64,000 nt of DNA from Leguminivora glycinivorella (Eukaryota; Arthropoda; Insecta; Lepidoptera; Tortricidae), in assembly GCF_023078275.1 (NCBI RefSeq), contig NC_062974.1, positions 23,055,119-23,119,118 of the forward strand. Reading direction: 5' to 3'. This document shows, piece after piece, positions 26,286 through 37,800 of this stretch (the first letter of the stretch is position 1; every line of letters begins with the position of its first letter). The notes under the pieces were generated by a model. It made no database searches. It was given only the letters and a program-made list of their open reading frames with translations, and had not been told where the DNA came from. The translations under genes were made by a program, and so were the position numbers.

Positions 26286-26498
26286 GATCTGGTTAAGAGC
26301 CACCTGATGTTCGCGGTGCGCGAGGAGGTGGAAGTCCTCAAGGAGCGCATCGCGGAACTGATGGAGAGGATCAACCAGCTGGAGGTGGAGAACACGTACC
26401 TGCGCGCGCACGCCAGCCAGGACACGCTGGCGGCGCTGCCGGCGGCGGGCGCGAAGCCGCCGCCCGCGCCGCAGGGCCCGCAGCCGCCCGTGTCGTAG
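26286..26498 (+). CDS. bun: bunched, last coding exon: TSC box and leucine zipper
   Basis: After a GTTTCAG acceptor, 70 codons and a TAG encode the second half of the TSC box (DLVKSHLMFAVREEVEVLKE) and a leucine zipper with heptad-spaced residues through EVENTYLRAHAS. A Pro/Ala-rich tail of about 25 residues follows. The zipper drives homo- and heterodimerisation in this family, and Drosophila Bunched long isoforms promote growth with Madm. All 5' exons in the window splice into this exon, directly or via 16213. High GC marks it off from its intron. Confidence 0.95.
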   Translation, partial: DLVKSHLMFAVREEVEVLKERIAELMERINQLEVENTYLRAHASQDTLAALPAAGAKPPPAPQGPQPPVS

Positions 26499-27800
26499 GC
26501 CGCGGCGGCGCCCGCTGGACCCGCCCCGCCCGGCCCCTCGGCGCGCGCCGGGAGTCATATGGCTGTGCTATGTTAGACGTAGGTTAGCGAGGAGGCCCAC
26601 GCCACCGGCCGAGCGCCGAGCGCCGAGGGCCGCGAGCCTGCACGAGGCCGCGCGCCGAGTGCACGAGCATGCACGAGGCCGCGCCGAGTGCACGAGCCGC
26701 CGCCGCCGCCGCCGCCGGCACTCTTGTATATGTTGGAGACATTGCCGGCGGGCTTCATGAGCCTCTCACTATTAAAGCTTACATAGAAGATATATTTTTC
26801 TGTTACTAATCATAAGAGTGCAGAATTCGTGCTATAACTGCCACGCTTACGCTACGCATCTCGGCGACGAGTAGGGTGTCGATGTGAAACGTCTACCTAT
26901 ATTTTTATGCAGTTTAAACGTTTAGATATCGCTATCCACATAATATATTCCATTTAAGATAATCTGTAAGACGTGTGTTTATAATAGATGTAATGAAACA
27001 GCTGAATATCTTACGCATTGAACAAGGACTGTGTGTTAATTTATTTTTACATTTTTTGTAATGTTTAAGTTATTTATCGAGTTTTACCTACTGAGTTACT
27101 GTGAAGTGTATGCTGTTCCTCCGTTGCGAGTGTGGGGCGGGCCGCAAGCTAGCCCCGGCTGAATGTGTAGCTGGCGATCGCTGGCTTTAGTCAATTTGCA
27201 CGCAATCTGCATATAAATCTATTTAATTCCAACCCTATATCAGTAATAGAGATTATAGCGATTTAACATTGTATTTTTTTAATGTTTTAAATTGTTTGTA
27301 TATAGTACAAGTTGTAATAGAATTGTGAGTCGGAATGGTGTATATAATGTGAAAAGAATGTGATGAAAGCCGACTCCTCAGTCTGCCGGCGTAGAGATCG
27401 TCGTTGACGAGTCGTATATCTAAATGTATTAAGTTAAAATATACGCTGTATTTAGCTTCGTTGTTGATCGAACAAAGTGGCTGGGGACTGTATGGTCGGT
27501 CGTTGGCAGTGAGAGAATGACGAGAGACAGGGTTCGTAGTTAGTGAAGCCAAAGCGAGGAAGAAAGCCCCAGCAAGGATGTCAGTTTAGTGTAGTATTTT
27601 GTACAACGTTACTATGTATGTGTATAGATGATTGGTCCTCATAATTATTGTGAATATACAGTAATTTACTCTTAAAAGCATTACTCTAGTACTAGATATG
27701 AATTATATTATATGATACTGAAATTTGTAAATATACAGAATGTCCATCTAGCTTATGTTGACCAGAAAGGTTCCTCATACCCAATAAATAAACGCAAAAC
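26499..27800 (+). other. bun: bunched 3' untranslated region
   Basis: The first 250 bp are very GC-rich, with a ~29-bp tandem duplication built on TGCACGAGGCCGCG (about 26638-26698) followed by (CCG)n at 26698-26716. The sequence then becomes AU-rich with several ATTTA motifs. AATAAATAAA at about 27783 is the likely poly(A) signal. Confidence 0.6.
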
Positions 27801-28798
27801 TACTCTATGTGTGTGTTTCGTGTCCCAACCCCTTACCTGCTACAATAAACGACAAGAGACCCTTTGTCTCACACGGTAGCCGAGACGAAGGCCAAAGCTG
27901 TTGACCATCTGCTCGATAAAGGAGAATAAAAGACAGGGGTTTCCCCTAATTTGAATTGTATGCCACCTGGTCAAAAAAATGGTGGTATTGAACTCACAAA
28001 AGCGATAATCGGCCATGCCATAAAATAGCATTACTTTATGCAATCTATTCGGGATTGCAATTTACTGCATCATTTTTTTTTTTTGCCCTCTAGAGCCTTC
28101 CGATTATTGTTTTTGAAGGCTGTGTTCTTGAATACACTAATTACTCTGGATCTCATGGATTTGAAATATTAAAGTTTAAAATATTATTTGTGAAAGTGAC
28201 AGTCCACATCAATAGATAAGTGATAAAATTGGAAGCATAATACGCTGAAGTGGATAAATTGCCAAAGCAATACATTCGAGTAAAATGTGTAAAAATTGAA
28301 AAGGAAATTAGCATCCAGCAAAAAATGTATAGGCAGGTAAAATACTCGTACAATATTAGTGTAGGCAGTAGGCTTTATGGACGCCTTGCAGAGTTGTTAC
28401 AACCATGTTGCCGACTCGAAAGCTCCGCACTCTAATAAAGAACCTTTAAAAATAGAAGATACGTGTACCAAATATGAATTTCAGTCAGAAGTCAAATTTC
28501 AATCAAAGGCAGAGCCACAATCAAACGAATCGGTAACCTTAACTAGCAATAATATGTTAGACAAGGAAGGCTCCAAAACTATCTGACACGATCTTATTCG
28601 CAGAGAGCCCTAAGAAACGTGTCTAATAATAGTCAGAATTTTGCTACATACAAACATACTTCCTAGATCCTCCCATATCCATATCTTATGCATCTTCAAG
28701 TACAAAATGATAGAGTAATACCGAAATAAAAATCCATCATCACCAAATTACTTTATTGGTGATGAAAAACTTACCTCATCTTTAGTTTGTACTTGTAT
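27801..28798. other. Intergenic stretch between bunched and COG3, no gene recognised
   Basis: Short open frames at 28250-28586 resemble nothing known. The sequence around 28213-28240 matches the end of the MITE found at 48749-48860 (AAGTGATAAAATT core), so part of this stretch is probably transposon-derived. Confidence 0.4.
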
Positions 28799-28816
28799 AG
28801 TTACAAATACCTAAAG

Positions 28817-29383
28817 GACTTCCAGTACCTTGGGTCATTATTCCAAAATGACGGAAGCATCGACCGTGACGTGAAAAATAGAATAAATGCGGGATGGATG
28901 AAATGGCGACAGGTCTCAGGGACAACATGCGATCGACGGATGCCCCTTAAACTTAAGGGGAAAATCTATAAGACGATTGTGAGGCCTGTTGTATTGTATG
29001 GATCTGAATGCTGGGCGACAAAGGTGGAGGATGAAAGGAGATTGCATAGTGACCAGAATGGATCGGATCAGGAATGAGTATATTAGGGGAAGTTTGAAAG
29101 TTGCGCCTATAACGGAAAAGATGAGGAGTAGCAGGTTGGCGTGGTACGGTCATGTAATGAGGAGGGATGAGTGTCATATAGGCAAAAGAATGTTGGAGAT
29201 GAATGTTGATGGATGGAGAGGGAGGGGTAAACCCAAACAACGATGGATGGATTGTGTGAAAGAGGACATGAGAAAGAAAGATGTGAGTGTTGAGATGACG
29301 AAAGATAGGGGAGAATGGAAGAGAAAGACATGTTGTACCGACCGCACATAACGTGGGATAAGGGTAGGAGGAAGAAGAAGAAG
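28817..29383 (+). mobile_element. 5'-truncated RTE-type LINE (3' end of reverse transcriptase ORF), broken
   Basis: Two overlapping frames encode the C-terminal part of an RTE/BovB-like polymerase: FQYLGSLFQNDGSIDRDVKN, then SRLAWYGHVMRRDE and GRGKPKQRWMDCVKEDM. A frameshift near 29010-29040 separates them. The element ends in a (GAA)n tail and is flanked by an 18-bp direct repeat (AGTTACAAATACCTAAAG) at 28799-28816 and 29384-29401, which fixes both ends. A further RTE-like 3' tail follows at 29402-29465 (GGCCTATGCTCAGCAGTGGG). Confidence 0.88.
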
Positions 29384-29525
29384 AGTTACAAATACCTAAA
29401 GTAGGTATAAGGTGAGAAGACAGAAGAGAGGCCTATGCTCAGCAGTGGGCGATAAACAATGATGATAAGGTGAGAATTATCCAAAATATCCAAATCCAAT
29501 GGATATTTGAGGTAAGTTTTATTTA

Positions 29526-29652
29526 GGGCCAGTTGTATCATCCACATTTAACAGACACATCATCGTCACGCAGCAGACGTCTATGGAACTTCCCATACAA
29601 TAAAATTTAACGAACGCTTTAACGGTGACAGACGGTTTGATGCAACCGGCCC
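29526..29652. mobile_element. 127-bp palindromic MITE, copy 1 (TTA target site)
   Basis: GGGCCAGTTG...CAACCGGCCC inverted ends are flanked by TTA on both sides. It is the same length as copies at 32721-32847 and 41305-41431. The three-base TWA target and palindromic structure suggest PIF/Harbinger, an inference. Confidence 0.85.
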
Positions 29653-30108
29653 TTAGACAAGTAATAAAGATGTAAACAGTAAGTAATAAGGTCTATCCGC
29701 ATCTACTTACTCAAGTGAAACTCACTCTTGTATTTCAAAAAGCGGGAGGCAGAGCACAGTAACTTAACTTTCGATGCTACTAAAGGAAAACTAAATGCAG
29801 TGAGAGGTTGTTAGCCTATCGCCTCAGTTGGACTCGTATTCCACAGTCGACTTCTACGACACCCAAGGGAGTAAAGGGGGTTGTGAAATTCTTAACCCGT
29901 CACCACACGCGCGTAATTTTAAGAATTGATATGTGCCCAAATACATTCTGAGAGCCAACATTTCATCGCTGTAGATAGAAAAAAGGAGGCAAAAGCGCGA
30001 AACTTCCTGTAATCAAATTACCACCTACTTTTAAACAAACTGAGAGCATCCACCTGGTATTGAGTCTTCCTTGTTGTGATAAAACTACTAATCAGCTTTC
30101 CAAGAGGA

Positions 30109-30233
30109 GGGGCGATTTTTGAATCTCGCATACGGGATTTTGTTACTAAAATACCGATTGAAAACGGTGACTTGCCTATTATTTTCAGTGACAATTTTCT
30201 GAATTCGAACGCGTGAGACTCAAAAATCGGCCG
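30109..30233. mobile_element. Small MITE with GCGATTTTTGA inverted ends
   Basis: GGCGATTTTTGAATCTCGCA on the left pairs with the reverse complement of ACGCGTGAGACTCAAAAATC... on the right over about 22 bp with a few mismatches. The length is about 125 bp and it is non-coding. Confidence 0.5.
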
Positions 30234-31714
30234 CGATCATACATAGAAAGTTTTATTACAGGAACGTCTCCGATATTGTGAAATAAAATCTGTGCAACAG
30301 ATAATATTCAGCCAAAGTTCATGAAACCTCATCATAAATAAATACTTTTTCTCAAACATGGTATGAAATATTGATGTTATGTGCCTTATAATTGGCAGCG
30401 AAGTATGACGTTGCAGGTGCGGCTAAGACGATTGATAGATAATGGAATTTCATACAAACCTTGCAGGCCAAGGCCGGCAAAGTCCTCTTTTTTAATTTCC
30501 AAACACAGATAATTGTGACATTACATCCAGGTATTTAGCCAATTAAAAAAAAACTATAAGGGGCTTTATAGACGTGCCGACTGCAACTGGTACGGGCCCT
30601 AGACAATATTTGATTTTGGGTGCGTTTTCTTACAAAAAAAATTTTTTTCGTTTTTTTTTTAATTTTTTTTTAACTTTTTGTTTTTTTATAAGCGTATACG
30701 GGGTATCAAAGAGGAACGAAAATTCGATTATTTTTGCGCTACGACGCACCGTTTAGGAGATACAGCCATCCAAAGTTACTATTTTCAGTAGACTTTATTT
30801 ATTTCATACCATGTTTGGAAAAGCACTATACATACCAGAGAAAAGAGACTACAAATACCTCGGCGGGAAATGGGGTTGCCCGCCTCACCTATCCTATATG
30901 TCTTCGGCCGGCAACCCCCTTTGTCCCGGCCTCTGTAGTAATGTACTAATACTGTATTTCGAAACAATAATTGTCATCATAACTATTTTGTAATCAATTT
31001 TTAAAACGTCAAATAAGTGAAAATAAAAGTAATAAATAAATACTTGAGCGACGATTTTATTTCTTTGAATATTTTTGTGCGCACACCGCCCTCTAGTGAG
31101 ATAGATGATACAATTCGTTTTCTTTTGAACAAAGGTGACAGCGTAGCGATGCGTCGTGTCATATCACCAAAATAATAGGTGGCAGTAAAATCAATGTATT
31201 TTTGTGATCACGATACCACTGGAAGTAAAAACAAACAGCAATTGAAAAATTAAATAATTTTGTAACAATATAGAAAAAAAGAATAATATTAGAGTACTTA
31301 TTTTCGATCTTTGTTCATGTAAATAAATGATTATTTCGGTTATGATCTAAGCGCCATCTATTATTTGGTATTAGATACCATAGTTCAGTTCCAGTACTTC
31401 TGCTACTCGCCGCTAGATGGCACTGTAACTTACGAAATACTAGGTATTTTCCTTGTGATTTTATTACGCCTAATATTATTCTATCCGACGCTACAGGTGC
31501 TATAATTTTTTGCAGTCGATTTCATCATCATTTTCCCGTGAGTATTGCATTCAGAGCTTATATATTCTTCAAAGATTATATTGTATTGTTTGATGCCATT
31601 ACCTCTTAATTGAACGCACCCTAAGTTAAATGTCAAAACTGTCAAATTTACTCCAACGTCAACAATCTTTAGGTACCTATGTTGTAAAAGTGCTGTACTT
31701 GTTGACTAGAAATC
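30234..31714. other. 5' flank of COG3, no gene recognised
   Basis: The stretch includes homopolymer-rich DNA at 30630-30690 and an AT-rich region. No TATA box is obvious before the COG3 start, as expected for a housekeeping gene. The frames at 30574-30993 resemble no protein. Confidence 0.4.
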
Positions 31715-31864
31715 ATGGATAATATGAGTTTAAAAGAAATTCAGAGTAGATTGTTACTATGGGAATCTCCTTCAAATCCTCTAGCACCGCTTACATCTTC
31801 CCAAAGAGAAGCAATATTAGATTTAGAAGCTCTTTTGTTAGGCGAACCGACAGAGGCTGAAGAC
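31715..31864 (+). CDS. COG3: COG3 exon 1
   Basis: Residues 1-50. The first ATG after a stop-rich leader starts MDNMSLKEIQSRLLLWESPS. It ends in phase 0 at GTGTGT, a weak donor; the phase is fixed by the next exon. Confidence 0.88.
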
Positions 31865-34800
31865 GTGTGTATTTTGTTATGTTTTGTCTTGTTTACAGTC
31901 TATTAAATGTGTAAAAGTAAATTAACGTGTTCTATTTCGTACGGTTGTTATTTTAGAAGAATGCGCAGGCTAGTGAAGTGGAAGATATTGATAAAAACAC
32001 CGTGCCCTCGGTGGATACTACATACGATTTCTTGGAGTGGTATGAGAAGCTTTGTGAAAGTAACGTAGAGGAAGCAGACGCACCATACAAAGCATATTAC
32101 AAGCAGTTAGAAGACAGGCGAAATGAGTGTGTTGCTTTGACTAATCAGGTATGTAAATACCAGGATGATTTTACTTGTACAAACATAATTATGAAGTAAC
32201 AGTTGTAAATTAGTGGTTTGCTTTGTAATTACAAGCTTTTATTCAACTTGCAACGTATTTAAGCCTCACTGTGTCGTATGTTGAAATAAAAGTACTGACA
32301 GCATTAGAAGTGTGTATGAAAATTAAAATTTAATTTTGTTTTTTTGTACTTGGTCTATGATTTGTCTATATTTTATAGATTGGTGCAACAATGTCGGACT
32401 TAGAAAAGCTATCAAAGGAGTACAACTTGGTGTCAGACAAGACAAATGCATTGCACACAATGAGTGAGCAGTTGCTTGCGGACCAAAATAAACTGTCTAG
32501 CATAGGTAACTGTCTATTTTTATACATACATACATACACTTATACAGCCTGGCCAATAAGAATACAAATAAAAAAGGTAGCTTCATAAGTGCTGTCTGGT
32601 TTTCTCACACAAATTGATTTGAAAGGGATGACACAATGAAGTTGCCACTTTTAAATTTCTCCTCTTTTTTGCCAGTCATACATAATAAACTCACAACCTT
32701 ATCCTCCTGAGGCTGTCTTAGGGCCAGTTGCATCAACCACAGTTGACAGACACTTCATCGCCAAGCAGCAGGCATCTATGGAGCTTCCCTTACAATAAAA
32801 TTGAACAAACACTTTAACGTTGACAGAGGGTTTGATGCAACCGGCCCTTAATTGTATTCCTTAAAGTGCAGAACACAATATGAAACTGCTGAGGTTTCAG
32901 TGCTGCAGCCATTTAGAGAGTATTTAGACCTATAGAATGAAATAAACTAACCTAATACTTATCTCTGTTGATTTTTGGACCAGGCTACATTCAAAGTTGC
33001 CCATATTCCTTTATAATATAATCCTTTCCAACCGAAGAAATCGAGGTTTGCTAAATAAATTTTGAATTTTGATTGCATATGTTAAAATTGACAATTATAT
33101 GTTAACAACCCGCTAACAGATAATACAACTTCTATTTCCTAGGTGATGACATCCGGCACCGGCTGCATTACTTCACACAAGTGGAACACCTGTCACAGAG
33201 GCTCAGCAGCACAACCATGTCTGTCAACAGCGAGGCATTCTTCAACTTGCTGGCTAAGATTGACGAGTGTCTGGACTATATGAGAACTAATGTAATTTTT
33301 TTTTGTTGTTTTACTTATTACATCATTATACAGAGCTTGTCTTTTAGGAATACCACAGGAAGCTCAGTTACAATTTACTTGGTTGCTCTTGGACTGATTT
33401 GGTTTTAATTTTTTACTATAAATTAAATACATTTATAACTGTAAATAAATAAATATAGGACATTCTTACACAGATAGGCTGAGTCCCACGGTAGGCTCAA
33501 GAAGGCTTGTGTTGCAGGTACTCAGACAACGATATATGTATATAATATACACATACTTCTTCTTATATACATAGAAAACATCCATGAATCAGGAACAAAT
33601 ATCTGTGCTCATCACACAAATAAATGCCTTACCGGAATTCGAACCCGGGACCGCGGTGTAGCAGGCAGGGTCACTACGCGCTAGGCAAGACCGATCGTCT
33701 GAAATATGAAATGAGGTCAATGAAGAGTCATAAATTTATTTTTTAACTTGACTAAATATCGCTATAACCTATTTGTCAATTTCAGAGTTCCTTCAAAGAG
33801 TCCCACACCTATCTAGTGAAGTATCGGCATCTACAGAGCCGAGCCATCTCCTTGGTACGTTCCTACGTCACACACGTGCTCGATCACGCCACGGAGCAAG
33901 TGCTGTCGCCTAAAGATGAAGATGCCAGTGAACAGGTATTATTAGGAAACTTACGTTAAGCATTTTCATATGAAAAAATGTTAAATTGAAGGAACAAAAC
34001 CAAAATAACAAAATAATTAACAAATGCTATTATTCTTTGAACGAATTCTTTACTGACGTTTTTTTTATAAATGGGCTTACTCTTGGCCACAGACTAGCCG
34101 AAGGCAAAGACGTGGCCTACGATGGAGTGAGCTCGCCCAGAAGATGCCTGTTCACTCTTGATTTGAAGCCTGTTCACTCTTGGTTGCTGGGTTATATGAG
34201 CTTTTCGATTAATTAATGTTGTGTATAATGTAGTGAATAATTGTCATTTTTAAGTACCTATCTAAATTTCAAATAAGCAATGAATGTAATTCTTATTATA
34301 ATAAGCATGTTTAATTAGCATTTGAAATGTATAGGATTAAGAATGTAGTATGTAAGTTACTATGTTGCTATACCCTGACGGGTGCATGTTTTGACCTAAT
34401 CTATAAAAACACCAATTGTAAACACATGTGTATGCAATAAATGATATGAATGTGACCAACTTCAAAAGACCTTACTTATACAACTCTATATTTTTCACCA
34501 CTTCTAATTTTGCTGTTGTAATAAGCGTTTACTTAGTACTTATTTAAATACATTTCTGTCGTTTATTTATATCTGTGTCTATTATTTGTAGGAGAACATG
34601 GACACGGCGTATGCCGTGTACTTCGGCAAGTTCCAGGCCACCGTACCCAAGCTAAAGATGGTTATCGAAGAAATTGAGTCTCGAGCTGAGAAGAGTCCTG
34701 AGTAAGTTCTTCTTCTTCTTCTTCTCTTTGCCTGATTCTACCCTTCGAGTGTAGGCCTCCTTCAACATGCGCCACTCGTCACGGTTTTGTGCGATCTGGA

Positions 34801-37800
34801 GCCACTTTTTCCCAGCTGTCCTTTTGATATCGTCCGCCCAGCGCATCTGCGGTCTTTTTTGACGGCGCTCTTGTCCTGAGTAAGTTATAATGAGTAATAG
34901 TGAACAATTATTACACAGGTTGTGACCTGTGGTTCACTATTATCTGGCAGAAACTTTTTACGCATATATTTGATTCGTATAATAGTTCTTGGCAGAAGAC
35001 AAGTTTGGCAGAAACACCTAACGCAGAATATGCTTTGGCACAAATCATTTCACAAATTTTTGTAATACCGAATCGTCTGTTGTCATAATGTTGATGAGCA
35101 TAATAATCTTCTAGTCGAACAATACATTTGCAGATAATATTTGTGCATAATATTTAGGCGGCATAAAGTTGTAATTTGCTATTTGATAGCGAGTTGGATG
35201 TGTTGGGGATGCAAGATACCTAACACTCCTCCTCGCTTCGCTCGTCGTCGTACCTAACGGAGACTCTGGGGCAGTTTTTTTTTCGGATAGCGAGTAATAA
35301 TTCTGCTAATGTAATATTATGCTATGAGATTATTATGGTACATACAATTATGCTAAACCAAAGTCGACCAAAGTAATGTTCTGTAAAACAATATTCTGCT
35401 AAATGTATCTTATGCGTGGTAGTAATAATGCCAACTAAGTTTTCTGCAAAATTACCATTCGACCGAAAGTGTTTATGCGAAACATGTTATGCGAAGTGTG
35501 TTTCGGACTAAAATTATTCTGCCAGATGAGGGTAACCCGTGACCTGTATTACGAGCAAAAAATTGAACAAAATCGTTTTGTCGTCAACGGCCGGTAGTCC
35601 ACGTGCTCTTGTAAAATCTAGCTATCAATTTACAAGTGCCAACTCACCGTACACTGTCGTACTTACCAAACGTCGTATTGGCAAAATCCACCTCGGAAAA
35701 AAGACCGAGGAGTAAAAGCCATTAAAAAAAGCCACCAAAAACTGCGGCGGTGGTGGTGGCTCTCAAGCCGGAGGCTAAGGAGTCCTACGCCTCGGTAATG
35801 CTGAAGGCCACCCAAGCTTTCCGGCTCGAAGAAGTTGGTCTCGATCACGTAAATGTGCGAAAGACGGCAGATGGGGCCCGTATACTAGAGGTGGCGGGGG
35901 CGGATAGTGGCCGTACCGCCGACGCCCTGAAGGAGCGCCTTGAGGCAGCCATAGGTGACGCTGCCCGCGTTTACAGGCCGGTAAAATTGGCGCGCCTCCG
36001 GATCTCCGGTCTTGATGAATCGGCAACCCCAGAGGCTGTGGCAAGGGCGGTTGCGGTCAAAGGGGGGTGCTCTTATGCGGATATTAGGGTAGGGGTCATC
36101 CGTTTTGGCTACAATGGCTCTGGCTCGGTCCTTGCACAGTGCCCCATAGAAGCGGCGAACGTTGCTGCGTCGGCGAGTAGGGTGACAATTGGGTGGTCGG
36201 CGGCTCGAGTTGAAGCCCTTGAGCCGGAAGCACTCAGGTGTTACAAATGCCTAGGTGTCGGCCACACTAGGGCTACATGCCCCTCTCCGATAGATAGAGG
36301 AAACCTATGCTTCCGCTGCAGCAAGCCGGGACACCGAGGGGCGGACTGTCAGGCGGAAGCATTCTGCGCTGTCTGCCATAAGGCAAAACTGCCAGCGGGG
36401 CACAGAATGGGTGGTTTCTTTTGCAACCCTCCTAAGGTGAGGGGGGTAGAAGCCCACAGTGTAAGCAGTGGGGCTCCGGAAACGGCCACGCCAACAGTGA
36501 ACATAAGCCCCACCCCGACGGAACAGGTTATTGACGGGCAGCAAATGGACCACTAATGCCAGTACACCCGCAAAACGGCCCATGGGAGGTGTTGCAGTGT
36601 AACATCAACCACTGCGTTCCCGCCCAAGATCTGCTCATGCAGAATCTGGCGGAGTGGGGTATTGCAATAGCTGCAGTGGCGGAACCCTACGTTGTCCCTA
36701 CCCGGCCCAATTGGGTGGGGTCTAGAGACGGCCGGGTGGCGTTGGTGGTTCCGGCTTCGGGACAGGTCCTCACAGAGATGGAGAGAGGGGAGGGATTCGT
36801 GGCGGCGAAATGGGGAGATGTCATAGTAATTGGGACCTACTTCTCCCCCAATCAGCCACTGGATGCCTTCCAGCGCTTTCTCGCGGAAGTAGAGGATGTG
36901 GTTAGAAGAGCCGACCGGGCGCCCATCCTAGTTTTGGGGGACTTCAACGCTAAGAACCAAGCATGGGGCTCTCCAAACACCGAACCCAGAGGGGCGGAGG
37001 TTGAGATCTGGGCGGCAGCAGCGGGCTTGGTACTACTGAACCGCGGCAACGCACAGACGTGTGTACGCTGGAACGGGGGTTCGATAGTGGACCTATCCTT
37101 CGCAACTCCTGACCTGGCAGCGCGCATTGACGAATGGCGTGTGTTAGAGGACGAAGAGACCCTCTCGGATCACTTATATATCCGTATGAGGGTCACCCCA
37201 CTTCATAGGACTGCTCCACTTACTACTAATGGCCATCGGACCGGGAGGAAAGGGTTCCCGAGGTGGTCGGTAGCCCGCCTGGACAGGGAAATGGCGGAAG
37301 AGGCTGCCATCATCGAAGCGTGGAACGCTCCCCATGTGGCTGCAAGAGGGGTCGATGAGAGGGCTATCCATCTTAGAAGGTCTCTAGTGACAGTTTGTGA
37401 CGCCTCCATGCCTCGGGCCCGGCCTGTCCGGGGCAAGAAACAAGTCTACTGGTGGACTCCTGAGATCGCCGCCCTTCGTACGGTGTCCAATAACGCTCGG
37501 CGGGCCTACACAAGGTGTAGGAGGAGGCACACAGCTGAAGAGGAGGAGCTCCTCCGCACCGCATTAGTGGAGAAGAAGCGAGTTCTCCAACAGGCTATCA
37601 AGAAGGCGAAAAGCGAGGGGTGGGAGCAATTCCTGGCTACCCTCAATAGGGACCCATGGGGACGCCCATACAGAATGGTGCGCAATAAATTGCAGAGATC
37701 CCCGCCCATAGATGATATGGAGCCACAACTTCTCCGGAGGGTAGTTGAGGGCCTGTTTCCGGATGCGCCAGACTTCATACCACCAGCGATGGCCCCCCCA

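Noticed and set aside
28250..28586. Two short frames between bunched and COG3
   Set aside because: Unrecognised, low complexity, next to transposon ends; no splice or promoter support.
33637..33648. Possible tRNA gene (B-box match)
   Set aside because: No cloverleaf can be built around it and a related degenerate copy exists at 42.5 kb; better explained as a SINE.
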